From the NCBI GenBank assembly GCA_963965975.1, contig OZ014423.1:4304301-4368300 (forward strand): 64,000 nucleotides of DNA, given 5' to 3'. Both the position numbers and the translations under genes were made by a program. Below the pieces are notes generated by a model, which saw only the letters and a program-made list of their open reading frames with translations, searched no databases and was not told where the DNA came from. Below, piece by piece: positions 24,194 to 36,400 of this stretch. Each line of letters starts with the position of its first letter. Position 1 is the first letter of the stretch. Source of the stretch: Xestospongia bergquistia. Lineage: Eukaryota > Porifera > Demospongiae > Haplosclerida > Petrosiidae.

Positions 24194-26370
24194 ATGAAGC
24201 TCTCAGTTTTTACCTGTTATTTTAACTTGGTCCTCTTAGCGTTTTTAACTTGTGAAAGGGCAGCTGTAGCTTATGGAGATGATGTTCTGGAATTAGTATC
24301 TATTGTAAGCTGATGAGACAACACACTGTTATAATGTATATACATAATTACACATTTACTATAGGTATTTCGTCATGGTGATCGGACTCCTGTTGGAGAT
24401 TATCCTAAAGACCCTTATAACGAAGACACATGGCCTCAAGGATTTGGACAGCTAACTACAGTAAGTCTTGTTGTTAGTCCATCCATTTGTACTATTTGAT
24501 ATAGCTTGGAATGGAACAAGAATATCATCTTGGACAGTTATTGAAACATCGATACATTGAATCTGGATACATGTTACCAGACTATACCAGAACTCAAGTA
24601 ATAATCTATCATTATGATTTTATATTAGTTATTTTATAGGTATACATTCGTAGTACAGACTTTGATAGAACATTAATGAGTGCAGAGAGTTTATTGGCTG
24701 GATTATATCCACCAAATGATACCCAAGTAGGTCCATTCTATAACTATTAAGAGTTAATAATTATCATCTATTATAGAAATTTAGATCTGATTTAGACTGG
24801 CAACCTATCCCTGTACATACTGTACCAGTTGAGGAAGATAATGTATGGAAGATAGTCAATGTATTTAATATTTTTATTGTCATGTTAGCTTTTAGGACTT
24901 TCCATGTGTGATGAATATGATGAACTAATGGATAAAGATAAAATGACAGAGAAATATCAAGATATGGAACATCAATATCAAGTTAGTTGATAACTGTAAT
25001 GATTCATTTTGTTTGTAGCATTTATTTACTATGCTTCAAAACTATACTGGTGAAGAAATTAGTTTAGGTAATATTGGAGGTCTAAAAGACACATTATTTG
25101 TTGAGGTAAATCTGCTAAAGAAAACTTAATTGTGAAGTATATTTGTCTATAGTACACTCATAATCTAACCATGCCTTCTTGGTTTTCTATTGAGCTGCTA
25201 ATGACACTTGAATATCTGAATAATTTTTTATTGAGTTTGCAATATGATAACATCTTAAAGAAACAATTGACTGGAGGTCAGTTTCTTCTCTTATCTTGAT
25301 TATTTTATTTTGATTAATATAGGTTTATGGGCTGATAAAGTATTAACTGATATAGAAATGAAAGTCAATGATGATAAAAGTATTCAAGATCTCAAACTTG
25401 TCTTGTACTCTGCCGTAAGTCTTCTTTTTATTATGTCTAATGTGTAGTCTTTACTACTATAGCATGATACTACAGTAGCAGCCATGCTAAGTGTGTTTGG
25501 ACTATTTGATAATATACAGCCACCCTACTCTGCTGCCTTTGTCATTGAATTGTATTCTAACAATGGGTATGTTGTGACTGTCAATATTATAATATCTGCT
25601 ATCTTAGTAATTATTATGTCAAATTTCTCTACCATAATGAAACTTATGGTAAAGAGTTCTATAATCTACATCATCCTGGATGCTCTGATACTGTGTGTAC
25701 ATTACAAGAGATACAAAAGTATAATGTTCTAATATTTATAATAAATATGTCATGTCTTTGTAGTATAATGCAACCTTATAGAATAACTGAAGATCAATGG
25801 TTTGATCTTTGTAATAATACTACTACAAATCCAACTGCTAGTACCAATCCAACTACTACTGCCAATCCAGCTACTACTACCAATCCAACTACTACTACCA
25901 ATCCAACTACTACTACCAATCCAACTACTACTACCAATCCAACTGCTAGTACCAATCCAACTACTACTGCCAATCCAGCTACTACTACCAATCCAACTAC
26001 TACTACCAATCCAACTACTACTACCAATCCAACTGCTAGTACCAATCCAACTACTACTACCAATCCAACTACTACTACCAATCCAACTACTACTACCAAT
26101 CCAACTGCTAGTACCAATCCAACTACTACTACCAATCCAACTACTACTACCAATCCAACATCATCAAAGCATTCATTAAGTATAATAATTTTGTACTAAA
26201 ATATAGTTACTTTATTTGGTTTCTCTTTCTCTCTAGTATTAAGTCTTTCTATTTGTCTTGGTATAATTGGTACTGTTCTTATTGTCATAATAATTTGTGG
26301 TTTGATTGTTATAACGAAGTATCATCGAAGAAGACATACTGTCTATAAATTACTCACAACTGAATCATGA
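24194..26370 (+). CDS. histidine acid phosphatase, lysosomal-type membrane protein, copy 1
   Basis: A branch-2 histidine phosphatase like vertebrate ACP2/ACP3, which hydrolyses phosphomonoesters at acid pH. Thirteen exons join in phase to 537 residues. A signal peptide occupies about residues 1-25. The catalytic motif RHGDRTP is at 40-46 and the proton donor motif [11 protein letters not shown] is at the start of exon 10. Several N-glycosylation sites are present. Exon 12 (25764-26179) encodes a run of about twenty T-N-P-T-T-T/A units, predicted to be an O-glycosylated stalk. Then come a transmembrane helix (about [19 protein letters not shown]) and a short basic tail with YKLL, a YxxPhi sorting signal like that of ACP2. 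The ATG at 24194 is the first with a signal sequence. Copy 2 follows about 100 bp downstream on the same strand. Confidence 0.9.
25815..26160 (+). repeat. 18-bp coding minisatellite (TNPTTT units)
   Basis: About 19-20 units of an 18-bp repeat, consensus CCAACTACTACTACCAAT, lie inside exon 12 of acid phosphatase copy 1. Variant units (ACTGCTAGT, ACTACTGCC, GCTACTACT) recur in the same order, so blocks of several units were duplicated together. All three frames are open on both strands, which is why long shadow reading frames appear here. Confidence 0.92.
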
Positions 26371-26466
26371 CACACGATATTGATTTATTATTTATTCATT
26401 ATCAGATATTTATTAATGATTATTACTAATATTAATTAATAACTATATTAGCCTCTCCCACTCATT

Positions 26467-29400
26467 ATGTCTAGGACAGTCATCATTCTACTGGTACTGA
26501 TCGTAGTTCCTGCTAGAACGACCTGTAAAGAAGTGTTGGAACTAGTGTCTATCGTAAGTTATAAATGATCTGTTCCATAGTTGTCCTATTCCTTGACTCT
26601 ATACATAATTATTTATAGGTATTTCGTCATGGTGATCGGACTCCTGTTGGAGATTATCCTAATGATCCTTATAAGGAAGACACATGGCCTCAAGGATTTG
26701 GACAGCTAACTACAGTAAGTCTTGTTGTTAGTCCATCCATTTGTACTATTTGATATAGCTTGGAATGGAACAAGAATATCATCTTGGACAGTTATTGAAA
26801 CATCAATACATTGAATCTGGATACATGTTACCAAACTATACCAGAACTCAAGTAATAATCTATCATTATGATTTCATATTAGTTATTTTATAGATATATG
26901 TTCGTAGCACAGACTATGATAGAACATTAATGAGTGCAGAGAGTTTATTGGCTGGATTATATCCACCAAATGATACCCAAGTAGGTCCAGTCTATAACTA
27001 TTAAGAGTTAATAAATACCATTAATTATAGAAATTTAGAGCTGATTTAGATTGGCAACCTATTCCTGTACATACTGTACCCAAAGAAAATGATGGCGTAA
27101 GAAATGTGACCAAATCATCAGGCTTTTAAACTTGTTTTTATGTGTATAGTTGTTGAGTCTTTCCTCATGTCCAGAACACAAACTTCTCCGATCAAGTGGG
27201 AGTAAGTATGAAGATTTAGAACATGAACACAAAGTTAGTGAGTTTATTATGATTAATATTGGTAATATTATTGATTTATTTTGGACATACATGTATATAT
27301 GTGTGACATTTTACCACCTTCCTTTGGTTAATGCATTAAGGACATGACAAACTTTATTTTGTCTGGACAACTGATACTAAAAATAATCAAATAAACTAAG
27401 CAAGAACAGAGTACAAACACCAATGAAATATCATCTAAGAAGTCCATAGAAACAGCCAATGAAATAGCAAGAACAGAGTCCTTGACAAATCACAAATGAC
27501 AGAAGTGGGGAAGGTTGTTTCTATCTTTTAACCAGAGATCTTATCAGGAGACATAACAGATTATTATATTCCTCTCCAATAAGCTAGTGAGAAAGAGTGT
27601 CCCACTGCATGTTTAAGTTGACCATGAAAGGATGTTGATGATAGCCAGAGGTAACCATGCTATATTAGAACGTGCGCAACATGACATAATTGCAAGTAGT
27701 CTATGCATGTATATATTTCTGTGTAGCTTTCCTTAAATAGTTGTTGAAAAGTTTTAGATAATACCTAGGTGTGAAAGGATATTATAGACTTTATTTATTC
27801 ATTTTTCATTAATGCTTTGGATTTAGAGTTTATGGTGGCTATAATATACTGATTATGATGATGTCTTTTTCCTCATAAGTCATAACATTTCATTACTAAC
27901 ATCACTTGCAAAATAATCTCAAGTGCAATTGAAGCTATCTTGTTTGTAGGAAATTTTCACTCTTGATTACTATGGAAATATTATGGTTTTAGGGTTTAGA
28001 CCATTGGTATCACACTGATTATGATGATATCATTTTTTCATAAGAAATGGTTACTGACATCAATTTACAAAGTAATATTGTGTGAAAATGAGAATTTCTT
28101 GTTAATATGCCAATTTCACTCTTGAAAATTAGGGGTTAAGGGCTATTATTAATGCTTTGAGTTTAGGATTTAATGTGATTATAATGATGTTGATTATGAT
28201 GACAATTTATGATTTATCAAGGACTCTGTTCCTGCTATTTGATTGGCTGTTGCTACGGAGTCCTTACATGATATTTGATTGATTGCAGTATTATATATAT
28301 TACTTGGTTTATTTATTGTTTTTTTAGTATTGGTTGTCCAGACAAAAATGAAGTTTGTAATTAACTTTTGCCAACCAAGGAGAGTGGTACAATGTTTGAA
28401 TAAACAAATTTATGCTATCAGTATTGCTGACATTATGCATATATACTTAAACGGTACTATTAATTGTGTGTACTGACTTTGGGACATGCAGGTTTAGTGT
28501 GTATTAAATTTAGTGTTTTTAACACTAAAGCCATTGTTCCCTTCACTACTGAAACATAATACAATGGAGTTTGGTAAACATTCAGCACAAGTTCAGATGG
28601 AATATCATACATCTTTTCTTTTCATATACACTACAAAAGTATTGGTTTTTACATTCCTCATAAAGCCCTTGTAGTACAAGATGCTGAGAGGTAGTGCCCA
28701 TTATTCTGTTAAGTCCCATGCATCTATAAATGGAATATACCCAAAAACAAGGCATGTCAAACTTTCTGAGTTTCTGTTGTGTTAGCAGATTTGCTACAAT
28801 CAGTACCTTTGCTGCAGCTCAAACAACGTGAATGTTGATAACATCACCTCTGCTTCAAACGGGATATTCCCACTTCGTCTAATCCCATTTTGTCTAAAAT
28901 ATACAATTCAGTGCCAACTGGTCTAAAGTTGTAAATTAATAATAATAAGTTATTTTGTCTTTGATTAAATGTTTGTATGTCCAAAGATTCCTTGAACATA
29001 CTCTTCAAGAGTAATTGTTTTTTCTGAAAATCGTTGGTTCAGTTCTTGTATTCTTTTATCTTTGTCTGTAGACTTCTTTCCTCTTCTAGGAGGAATGGCT
29101 CCTGATGCCAACTGTGTAATGGTGATTTCTGTCACACCCTGTTCTCTCTTTAAAATTTCAACAATTTCATAAACATTGGGATGAGCCTTGCCTACAACCT
29201 TTTTTAACTTGCTGTGCCATCCCTCAATGTGGTTATTTGTTCTAGCAGATTTCGTCTCAAAGACATTCCACAAAGATGGTGGATAGCTTCCCACAAGCCA
29301 GGTACTCTCGAAGTAGCTAATAAAGTCATCAAGTCTTACTATATTCTGTGGAGCTCTTTCTCCATCTTCAGTTAGTAGGAATTGCTCACCACTAAAAGTT

Positions 29401-31670
29401 TGTTCCATTCACCTTCAAACTTAACTTCTTCCCTTGTATGGGGCATTGGAAGTTGTCTTTTTCTGTGCTCTCGATAAAGTGATGACTTGATTGATGGAAG
29501 TGTTGGCAGTTTGGCTGCTATTTCATCTTTGTCTTGTCTTCTGGAAAGATGCTGAATCTCAGCTTGATAAAGGAGAGGCACTGGTTGTATAGTCTCGGAT
29601 ACCTTATTTCTTAATGATGATATAACCTCAACCTCTGCCTGATCTTGTGGTGGATGGTTATGGTTGTTATTACAAGATATTAATTCATCATCTTGGGTTG
29701 TGATTCTTCCAGTGCAGCTTCTATAATTGCATCTCCAGTAGATCCTACAATCAAGGCATCTTCGGTTCAATGTATATTTGTAGCCTTGGTAAATGAGAGA
29801 GCGAGCACTTCTTTGAGTTGTTGAAAATTCCAAACGCTTGACTGTATTCTAAATTCTAAAACCCTTGAATTTATATATACTACTGCTCTGTATACAATAT
29901 ATTATTCAAAGACATAAAATATGATAGTTGGTATTTAATCAGCTAATTGGTAAAAAAAGTGTTAACTGAGAACTGGTAATTGCTCAAACATATCCATTAC
30001 ATTAGACCATTTGGCACTGAATCATGTGTTTTAGACAAAATGGGATTAGACGAAGTGGTACTAAACCCTTCAAACAGCCCTGAAAAATGTTATTAATTTG
30101 TGTCTAGTTCCAAGGGTATTGGTGGTCGTCTCCTGGGTTGTGACAGGATTTCTGTTACCGGCTAAGGACATAGTTGCTTTCGGTAATGATTCAATCTCAC
30201 TATGAGCCTTTTTAAAATTTCGTATGGTGCTTTCTTTTAGGTTTGGAAATTCTACCAAAAAATGGCACCTTGCTTTCTCATTTCCATTTTCAAGTGTGTA
30301 CTTTCTTATTTGGCACAGTTTTTGGTGTATAGAGTATAGCGATGAAAACAAGCAAGCCATTAAAAAGTATGAAGCATTTATAAATACAGTACAAGGAGAA
30401 TTCAAAGATACAACAATAAATATTTTGGAGGGGATCAAATCAGACACACAAGAGTCTGATACAGACATGGAAGAAAAATTACAGAATTAATTAAACAGTT
30501 ATTGTCAATTATTTTATTTACAATATTATTATTACTAATTAATATTCATAATTTACAATAAAATTTAATTATTTAATAATTTTAGCGTTTATGGTTGTCA
30601 TCACTAAAACGCTAAAATTAGTATTACAGTAGGGTTAAGGTATATGACATATTGTGTAGGATTTATTTCAAAAACTCGGAAATTATACAGGACAAATTGT
30701 TAATTTGTCTAATATATGGGACATTGAAGATACATTGTTTGTAGAGGTATGTAATACATGAGTATTTGAGGTATTATCATATCTGTAGTATACTCATGAT
30801 CTGGCCATGCCTTCGTGGTTTAACGTCGAACTGTTAATGACTCTTGAAAACATTTCAAATATTGCATTGAGTTTATATTTTGACAGTTTAATCAAGAAAC
30901 AAATGACTGGAGGTCAGTTTTTTTCTGTTATCTTGATTATTTTATTTTGATTAATATAGGTTTATGGGCTGATAAAGTATTAACTGATATAGAAATGAAA
31001 GTCGATGATGATAAAAGTATTCAAGATCTCAAGCTTGTCTTGTACTCTGCCGTAAGTCTTCTTTTTATTATGTCTAATGTGTAGTCTTTACTACTATAGC
31101 ATGATACTACAGTAGCAGCCATGCTAAGTGTGTTTGGACTATTTGATAATATACAGCCACCCTACTCTGCTGCCTTTGTCATTGAATTGTATTCTAACAA
31201 TGGGTATGTTGTAACTGTCAATATTATAATATCTGCTATCTTAGTAATTATTATGTCAAATTTCTTTACCATAATGAAACTAATGGTAAAGAGCTCTATG
31301 ATCTATATCATCCTGGATGCTCTGATACTGTGTGTACATTACAAGAGATACAAAAGTATAATTTTCTAATATTTATAATAAAATATGTCATGTCTTTGTA
31401 GTATAATGCAGCCTTATAGAATAACTGAAGATCAATGGAAAGAGCTTTGCAAAATGACTACTCCAACAACATTATCTCATGACAAAATAAGTAAAAGAAT
31501 AAACTATTCTATTATAATATGATCTACACTCTATAGCAATTATTAGTCTGGCTACCTGCCTAGCAGTTTTGGGTACAGTTCTCATCATAACATTGTTTGG
31601 ATGTATACTACTTTACTGTCGTACAAGAAAAACAGCATCATATGATCTTTTACCTAATGATTCTTTATGA
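26467..31670 (+). CDS. histidine acid phosphatase, copy 2, with a 3.4-kb transposon-filled intron
   Basis: Tandem paralogue of copy 1 with the same exon plan: signal peptide ([20 protein letters not shown]), [22 protein letters not shown], a membrane helix ([19 protein letters not shown]) and a cytoplasmic YDLL signal, ending LLPNDSL. The exon after [14 protein letters not shown] ends at 27233. The next exon begins at 30660 ([16 protein letters not shown]). In copy 1 the matching intron is only about 37 nt. Here it is 3426 nt and holds a foldback element and a MULE. All exons found stay in frame, so the gene is probably still active if the long intron is spliced. It lacks the Thr-rich stalk repeats of copy 1. 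Several exons and introns are nearly identical to copy 1, others clearly diverged. Confidence 0.85.
27348..28358. mobile_element. foldback DNA element with about 150-bp inverted ends, in the acid phosphatase copy 2 intron
   Basis: The left end (ACAAACTTTATTTTGTCTGG) and the reverse complement of the right end (ACAAACTTCATTTTTGTCTGG) match, and the match runs on for about 150 bp, including AACAGAGTCCTTGA. The middle is non-coding. The ends and an internal block (GCTAGTGAGA..AGTGTCCCACTG) also match the short element at 45639-45980, so the two belong to one family. No transposase was seen. Confidence 0.75.
28861..30067 (-). mobile_element. Mutator-like element (MULE), internally deleted
   Basis: 1.2-kb element with inverted ends of 50 bp or more (core CCACTTCGTCTAATCCCATT) and an 8-bp target duplication CTTCAAAC (28853-28860 and 30068-30075). 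Two minus-strand open stretches remain. The one at 29372-29833 has a FLYWCH-type finger (W-R-C..C-T-G-R..H-N-H). The one at 28965-29408 has the C-terminal part of animal MULE transposases ([14 protein letters not shown]). The DDE catalytic region expected between them is missing and the two frames overlap, so this is a deletion derivative that could move only with help from elsewhere. Confidence 0.8.
30076..30659. other. rest of the large acid phosphatase copy 2 intron
   Basis: Short open stretches on both strands (30070-30468 minus, 30224-30490 plus) have no recognisable domain. A hairpin (TTTTAGCGTTT..AAACGCTAAAA, about 30581-30618) lies near the 3' end of the intron. The part before the MULE (28359-28860) is also unassigned. 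Confidence 0.4.
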
Positions 31671-31799
31671 AAACTACAACATAGTATATGTAATGTGATC
31701 AGTTATATATAAATATAACATGTGTTCTTATATGCACATGTTTAGTTTATTTAAAGTATTAAGTATCAAAATAAACAGTATAAATAGAAACTCAACTTG

Positions 31800-32594
31800 T
31801 TATGTTTTACTTTTAGTTTTTTCAATGTAATATTTGTGTCCAATAACATCTATGTAAAAGCAAGCACCATTGTAGCAGGCAAATACAAACATTATAAAAC
31901 ACAGCACCATATTGTATTCTTTCCTAATAATGGGTAAATATGAGTCATATGATAGCAACATAATAGAACCTACCAGGGATAGATGAAATAGGAATTGATA
32001 ACAGAGAGCAAAGTGTATAGACTTTGCATAGCATAGAAAACGTTTCTACAATGTTTGGCAAACATCCTATAGTGCTGTTTAACATGACAATGTTATACAA
32101 AATATACACTATATTTGAATGAAAAAGCATCATGCACCTTTGCACAAAAGCGTAAGCCAGATCAAATAATAGACTCCTGGCCATAAGATTAATTCTTTCC
32201 AAGACACATGATCACATCCTCCTGGTCCAAGCTCAGTTTGATCAGAACATGGCACAAAATTTTGTTCAGGAGTTGAAAACCTATAATTAAGTGAAATAAT
32301 TGATATCACTAGAATGTATTACCATCTCAATCCCCATGTAGTAAATGCTGGTGATACATGAATAAATAATGATGTCATCTTATCCACAGAGTGTGGTACT
32401 AGTGAGTCTTGCCACAGGAAGACTGACAATAACAAGGACCATTTGCCCACTTAGTGTCCATGGAAACCAAAGATAAATTAAAATAAGTAGGTTTGTAAAG
32501 TAGCAAAATTAAAAAAAGATATAGTGCCGGCGATCTTTCTTATAAGTATACCATCGATAGGAAATAAGTATTATTGTTTTCTACAAAATGACAC
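31800..32594 (-). pseudogene. glycerophosphocholine acyltransferase-like (GPC1/DUF2838) gene relic
   Basis: GPC acyltransferases are multi-pass ER proteins that acylate glycerophosphocholine. On the minus strand the family pattern can be followed: YRWYTYKKDRRHYIFF, FCYFTNLLILIYLWF, the hallmark WQDSLVPHSVDKMTSLFIH with SP and a closing LRW, then a stretch on WPGVYYLIW, and the last exon FVFACYNGACFYIDVIGHKY before a stop at 31800. An in-frame stop follows IFF, and two frame changes lie in the 60 nt before WQDSLV. No upstream exons or start codon are seen beyond about 32594. I read it as a truncated, dead host gene. The later exons can still be spliced in phase. Confidence 0.6.
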
Positions 32595-33405
32595 AAATTA
32601 GACGAAGTCATGAATATTATATAACTTCATTCTTGCTAATTTACAACTCATACCTATCACCAATCAATCTAGACTAAAGTACAAATCCTCACTTCACATC
32701 AAGTATATCTCATTGTTGAAAAACATAGTCAATGACATTATATTAATAAGTATCAAAATAACAAATGCCCTCTTGTTTTATAGAATGAATATATAAAACA
32801 ACAACTGGTAGTATCAAAGAATGTTTTATTGATAAAATTACACATTGTTTAATGTATCTTCTTTAGGAATGTAAGAAAATGAGCTACTTATATGGGGAGG
32901 ATATTTCATAAATTATTTAGTAGAAAATGTACACAAGTAGTAATATAGTGCAAGTTTAAGGAGGTCCTAAGTCATAGTCAATTACTTTCTTAATATGTTA
33001 CAGTAAAATTGTGTATATAGGGATTTTGCAAAATCCCTGAAACTTTCAGGGAGTTTGTGAAATCACTTTTTCACTTAGGGACTTCATAAATTCACTAAAA
33101 ACTCTGCGATTTCATGAAATCAGTGAAATGAGGCACCAGTTATTTCGCAAAATCACTGAATGTGATATATTGGTAGAAAATTCATCATTGTTTAAGTGTT
33201 GTAAGGAACTTTATTCATAAATGATTACAATGTTTAAATAACAATGTGAAACAGAGTTTTAATATCTGTACACAATTCTTTATTACACATTTTCATACAC
33301 AATCACCACAATGAGACATCTTTGATGAAACGTCAGCTGCTGTTTTTCAGATTGTCAATGGTCTTGTAGTACACCATTGAGGGTTACTACAAGACCAAGA
33401 ATATT
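32595..33405. other. intergenic stretch with a palindrome cluster
   Basis: AT-rich. At about 33019-33165 it contains the perfect palindrome GGGATTTTGCAAAATCCC and several related pieces (TTTCATGAAA, TCGCAAAATCACTGA, TGTGAAATCACTTTTTCAC), mutually inverted. This may be the end of an unclassified repeat. No coding signal was seen. Confidence 0.5.
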
Positions 33406-36400
33406 TGTTAATGTTCATTATAGTTTGTTTATGTATTATCATATATTTCCTGTTTGACCATCATTTATACTAATAATAATTTTCTTAATTAATTGATCTT
33501 GTATAATTGGAAACACACACTTTTGAAAAGAAAGTTTTGTTGAATGTCAATTTTTGTGTCTCATTCAATCCGGGAGAGAACTCAACATATTTTGGTCCAC
33601 CGAACCGGATTCTAGCAAGAACATTGATAGTTTGACGGTTCTCTCTCAAAACTCAGCTATCCCCATTGTATTCATCCTTTCGTACACAACCACATGCTCT
33701 CTTAGCACCTCCATTTTTGATCCCTATTTTCACCTCGTTGATAAAAAAAATTATGGCTCAAGATCCTACTACCCTTGGGAAGAGATTAGGTGTCGTTCGT
33801 GCGTCGATAACTCGACTTTTCACTCTTCTGAAGGATTTGGAGAGCAAAGCTGATCAGCCCCCCACCCTTGATCTCACGCGACAGATGTCACAGAAACTGG
33901 AGAGTCTAGACTCTGACTTCAAGCTTCATCACTATGCACTCATCGATCTCATCGACGACACTGAAAGTATGCTCAAAGAGCAGAATATTCTAGATGGACA
34001 TGATGACAAGATGGCCATATTGTCCACTCATATTAAGCGGCTGATTGTAGTCTGTGACTCCTCCTCCGAATTAGGTCCTCGTAAGACAGCTTCCCAAAGG
34101 TTAGTTCGCCTTGAAAGAAATTTATTTACTGTAAACGAAAGAATTGGCTCCTTGTCTGGAGACCTGATGATGTTTATCTTCTTCGTCAATATGAAAAGCA
34201 ACTTCATGATCTCAAGGTTGAATAGGGAGACATCTGTAGCGTTCTTTTGTCCCTTGGTATAGAGGAATCCGATCAGCTCTATACCTCGCAAACACAACTT
34301 GATAAAGAGCTGTTTGACTGCTCCCTTAAAATCAAGAGGTTGCTATTCCTGTCTGGTCAAGCCCTTGACTCAACTCTACCCTCACCCGATAGCAAGGGAG
34401 TTAAGGATGGTACAGCAAAGGGTGTCAATGAAGGTCTGTCTCGATCTGGTGATTGCTATTCTGAAGCCATTGAAAGCCAGAAGGCACGCTATGATCACCC
34501 ACGGCTCATCCACCAGACGCATGTTCGTATGATCCTTGAGGCCACTCCTCTCAGAGATGGAACTGGCACAGAGCTCCGCCGACTCTATGATGTCGTTCAA
34601 CAACATCTCTGAGCTCTCAAGGCAATGGAGTATGAGCCATCTGGTTCCTTTATCACATCCGTGCTTGAGCTCAAGCTAGATACTAATACCATGTTTGAGT
34701 GGGAAAAGTACAGTCAAGACTCGGTTGATGTGCCTCACTACCAGAGGCTCCTTGAGTTCATTAACCTACATGCCCAAGCTTCTAAAGCTTTAGTCTCAGA
34801 CCATAAGAGAGCCTCTCGAGTTGAAGATCATTCAGTGAAGGAGGGTTCTAATGCTGGAAAGTCAATAACCTCATTTACAGCCAGTACTGTGAATTCTACA
34901 AGCCACAACTGTGTCATTTGTAAGTCTCACAAACACCCTCTATATGCATGTCTGCAATTCAAGTCACTACCTCACGATGAGATGGTCTTACATTGAAGTC
35001 ACACCACCTTTGCCACACCACCTTTGCATGAATTGTCTCCGACCAGGGCATTTTGTGAAGGAGTGCACGTCTCTGCATCGATGCAGGAAATGTCAGAAGC
35101 CACATCTTACCTTGTTACACTTGGAACACAAGGATAATGCATCAACTTCCACTGGTACCACTAGTACTTCTCAATCTGTTGTGTCGAATACTGCCGCTGG
35201 ACTTTCTTCCAAATCTTTGCTCATGACCTGTCGTGTTTTGGTTGATGCTCCCGATGGTTCCTCCGTGGAAGCTAGAGCCATTCTTGACTCTCCCTCGTCA
35301 GCCTCCTTTGTATCAGAGCATTTGTCTCAAAGCCTGTGTCTTCCACGCTCATGACAAGGTGTGCAAATGTCAGGCATTGCTGGTCTCTCTCACAACTGTC
35401 CTCACCAAGCCATCGCTAGTCCCACTATATCTGCTGTTCGGTCTCCTTCGAAGAAATTCAATGTGACAGCTGTTGTTGTACCTCATGTAACGTGTGACCT
35501 GGCACTTTACCCCATTTCTTTTGAATTTGCAGGGCATTCCCCTAGCAGACCCAGACTTTGGTCTCCCCAGAAGAATAGACATACTTTTGGGAGTTGACAT
35601 ATTTGTTGAAGTTCTACGTCAGGGCCGGCGGACTGGTGCTCCTGGCTCTCCGTCTGCATTCGAGACAGAGTTTGGTTGGGTCCTCACTGGAAAGCTCAAT
35701 GTCTATGCCTCAAGTCACTCCATTGCCTCTTATCATGTTTCCGTCGCCACTGGAGATGATTTGTTGTGAAAGTTCTGGGAGATTGAGGAATGTCCAAAGG
35801 ATAAATCCTATCTCACTCCAGAAGAGCGATTAGTTGTGCAACATTTAAAAAACAATCACTCACGATCAAAAGATGGTCGTTTCATTGTTCCTCTGCCCAA
35901 GAAACCACATGCTAAGTCATTAGGTGAATCCAAATCTCAGGCTGTGAGAAAATTCCTCTCATTGGAGCGATCTCTATATGCCAAGGAGCAGTTTGATGAG
36001 TTTGATTCTGTGATGAATGAGTACTTTGAGAAGGGGCATGCTGAACTAGTTCCCTTGGATGATCTGGAGAAGTCTTCACAGACGTTTTCTATCTTCCAAT
36101 GCATGCAGTAAAAAGGGAGTCGAGCACAACCACAAATATCAGAGCTGTGTTTGACGCTTCAGTAAAGTCTTCTACTGGAGTCTCCCTAAATGATGTATTG
36201 TTGGTTGGACCTACCATTCACCCACCTCTCCTTGATGTACTACTTCATTTTCGTTTACACCGTGTGGCTCTTGTTGCTGATGTCAGTCGCATGTACCGTG
36301 CCATTGAACTCACTAAATCCTATAGAGATCTACATCAGTTTGTTTGGAGGAGGAATCCCAAGGATCCTCTACTTGACTACCACTTGACCCAAGTCACCTT

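Noticed and set aside
25815-26160. Regular short repeats that might suggest a CRISPR array
   Set aside because: Units are contiguous with no unique spacers and encode a protein stalk in a eukaryotic gene.
25794-26179. Long open frames on the other two frames and strands over the acid phosphatase repeat
   Set aside because: Products of the 18-bp repeat, whose length is a multiple of three; no start, splice or family context.
30070-30490. Opposed open frames after the MULE
   Set aside because: They overlap each other, lack motifs and lie in a long intron.
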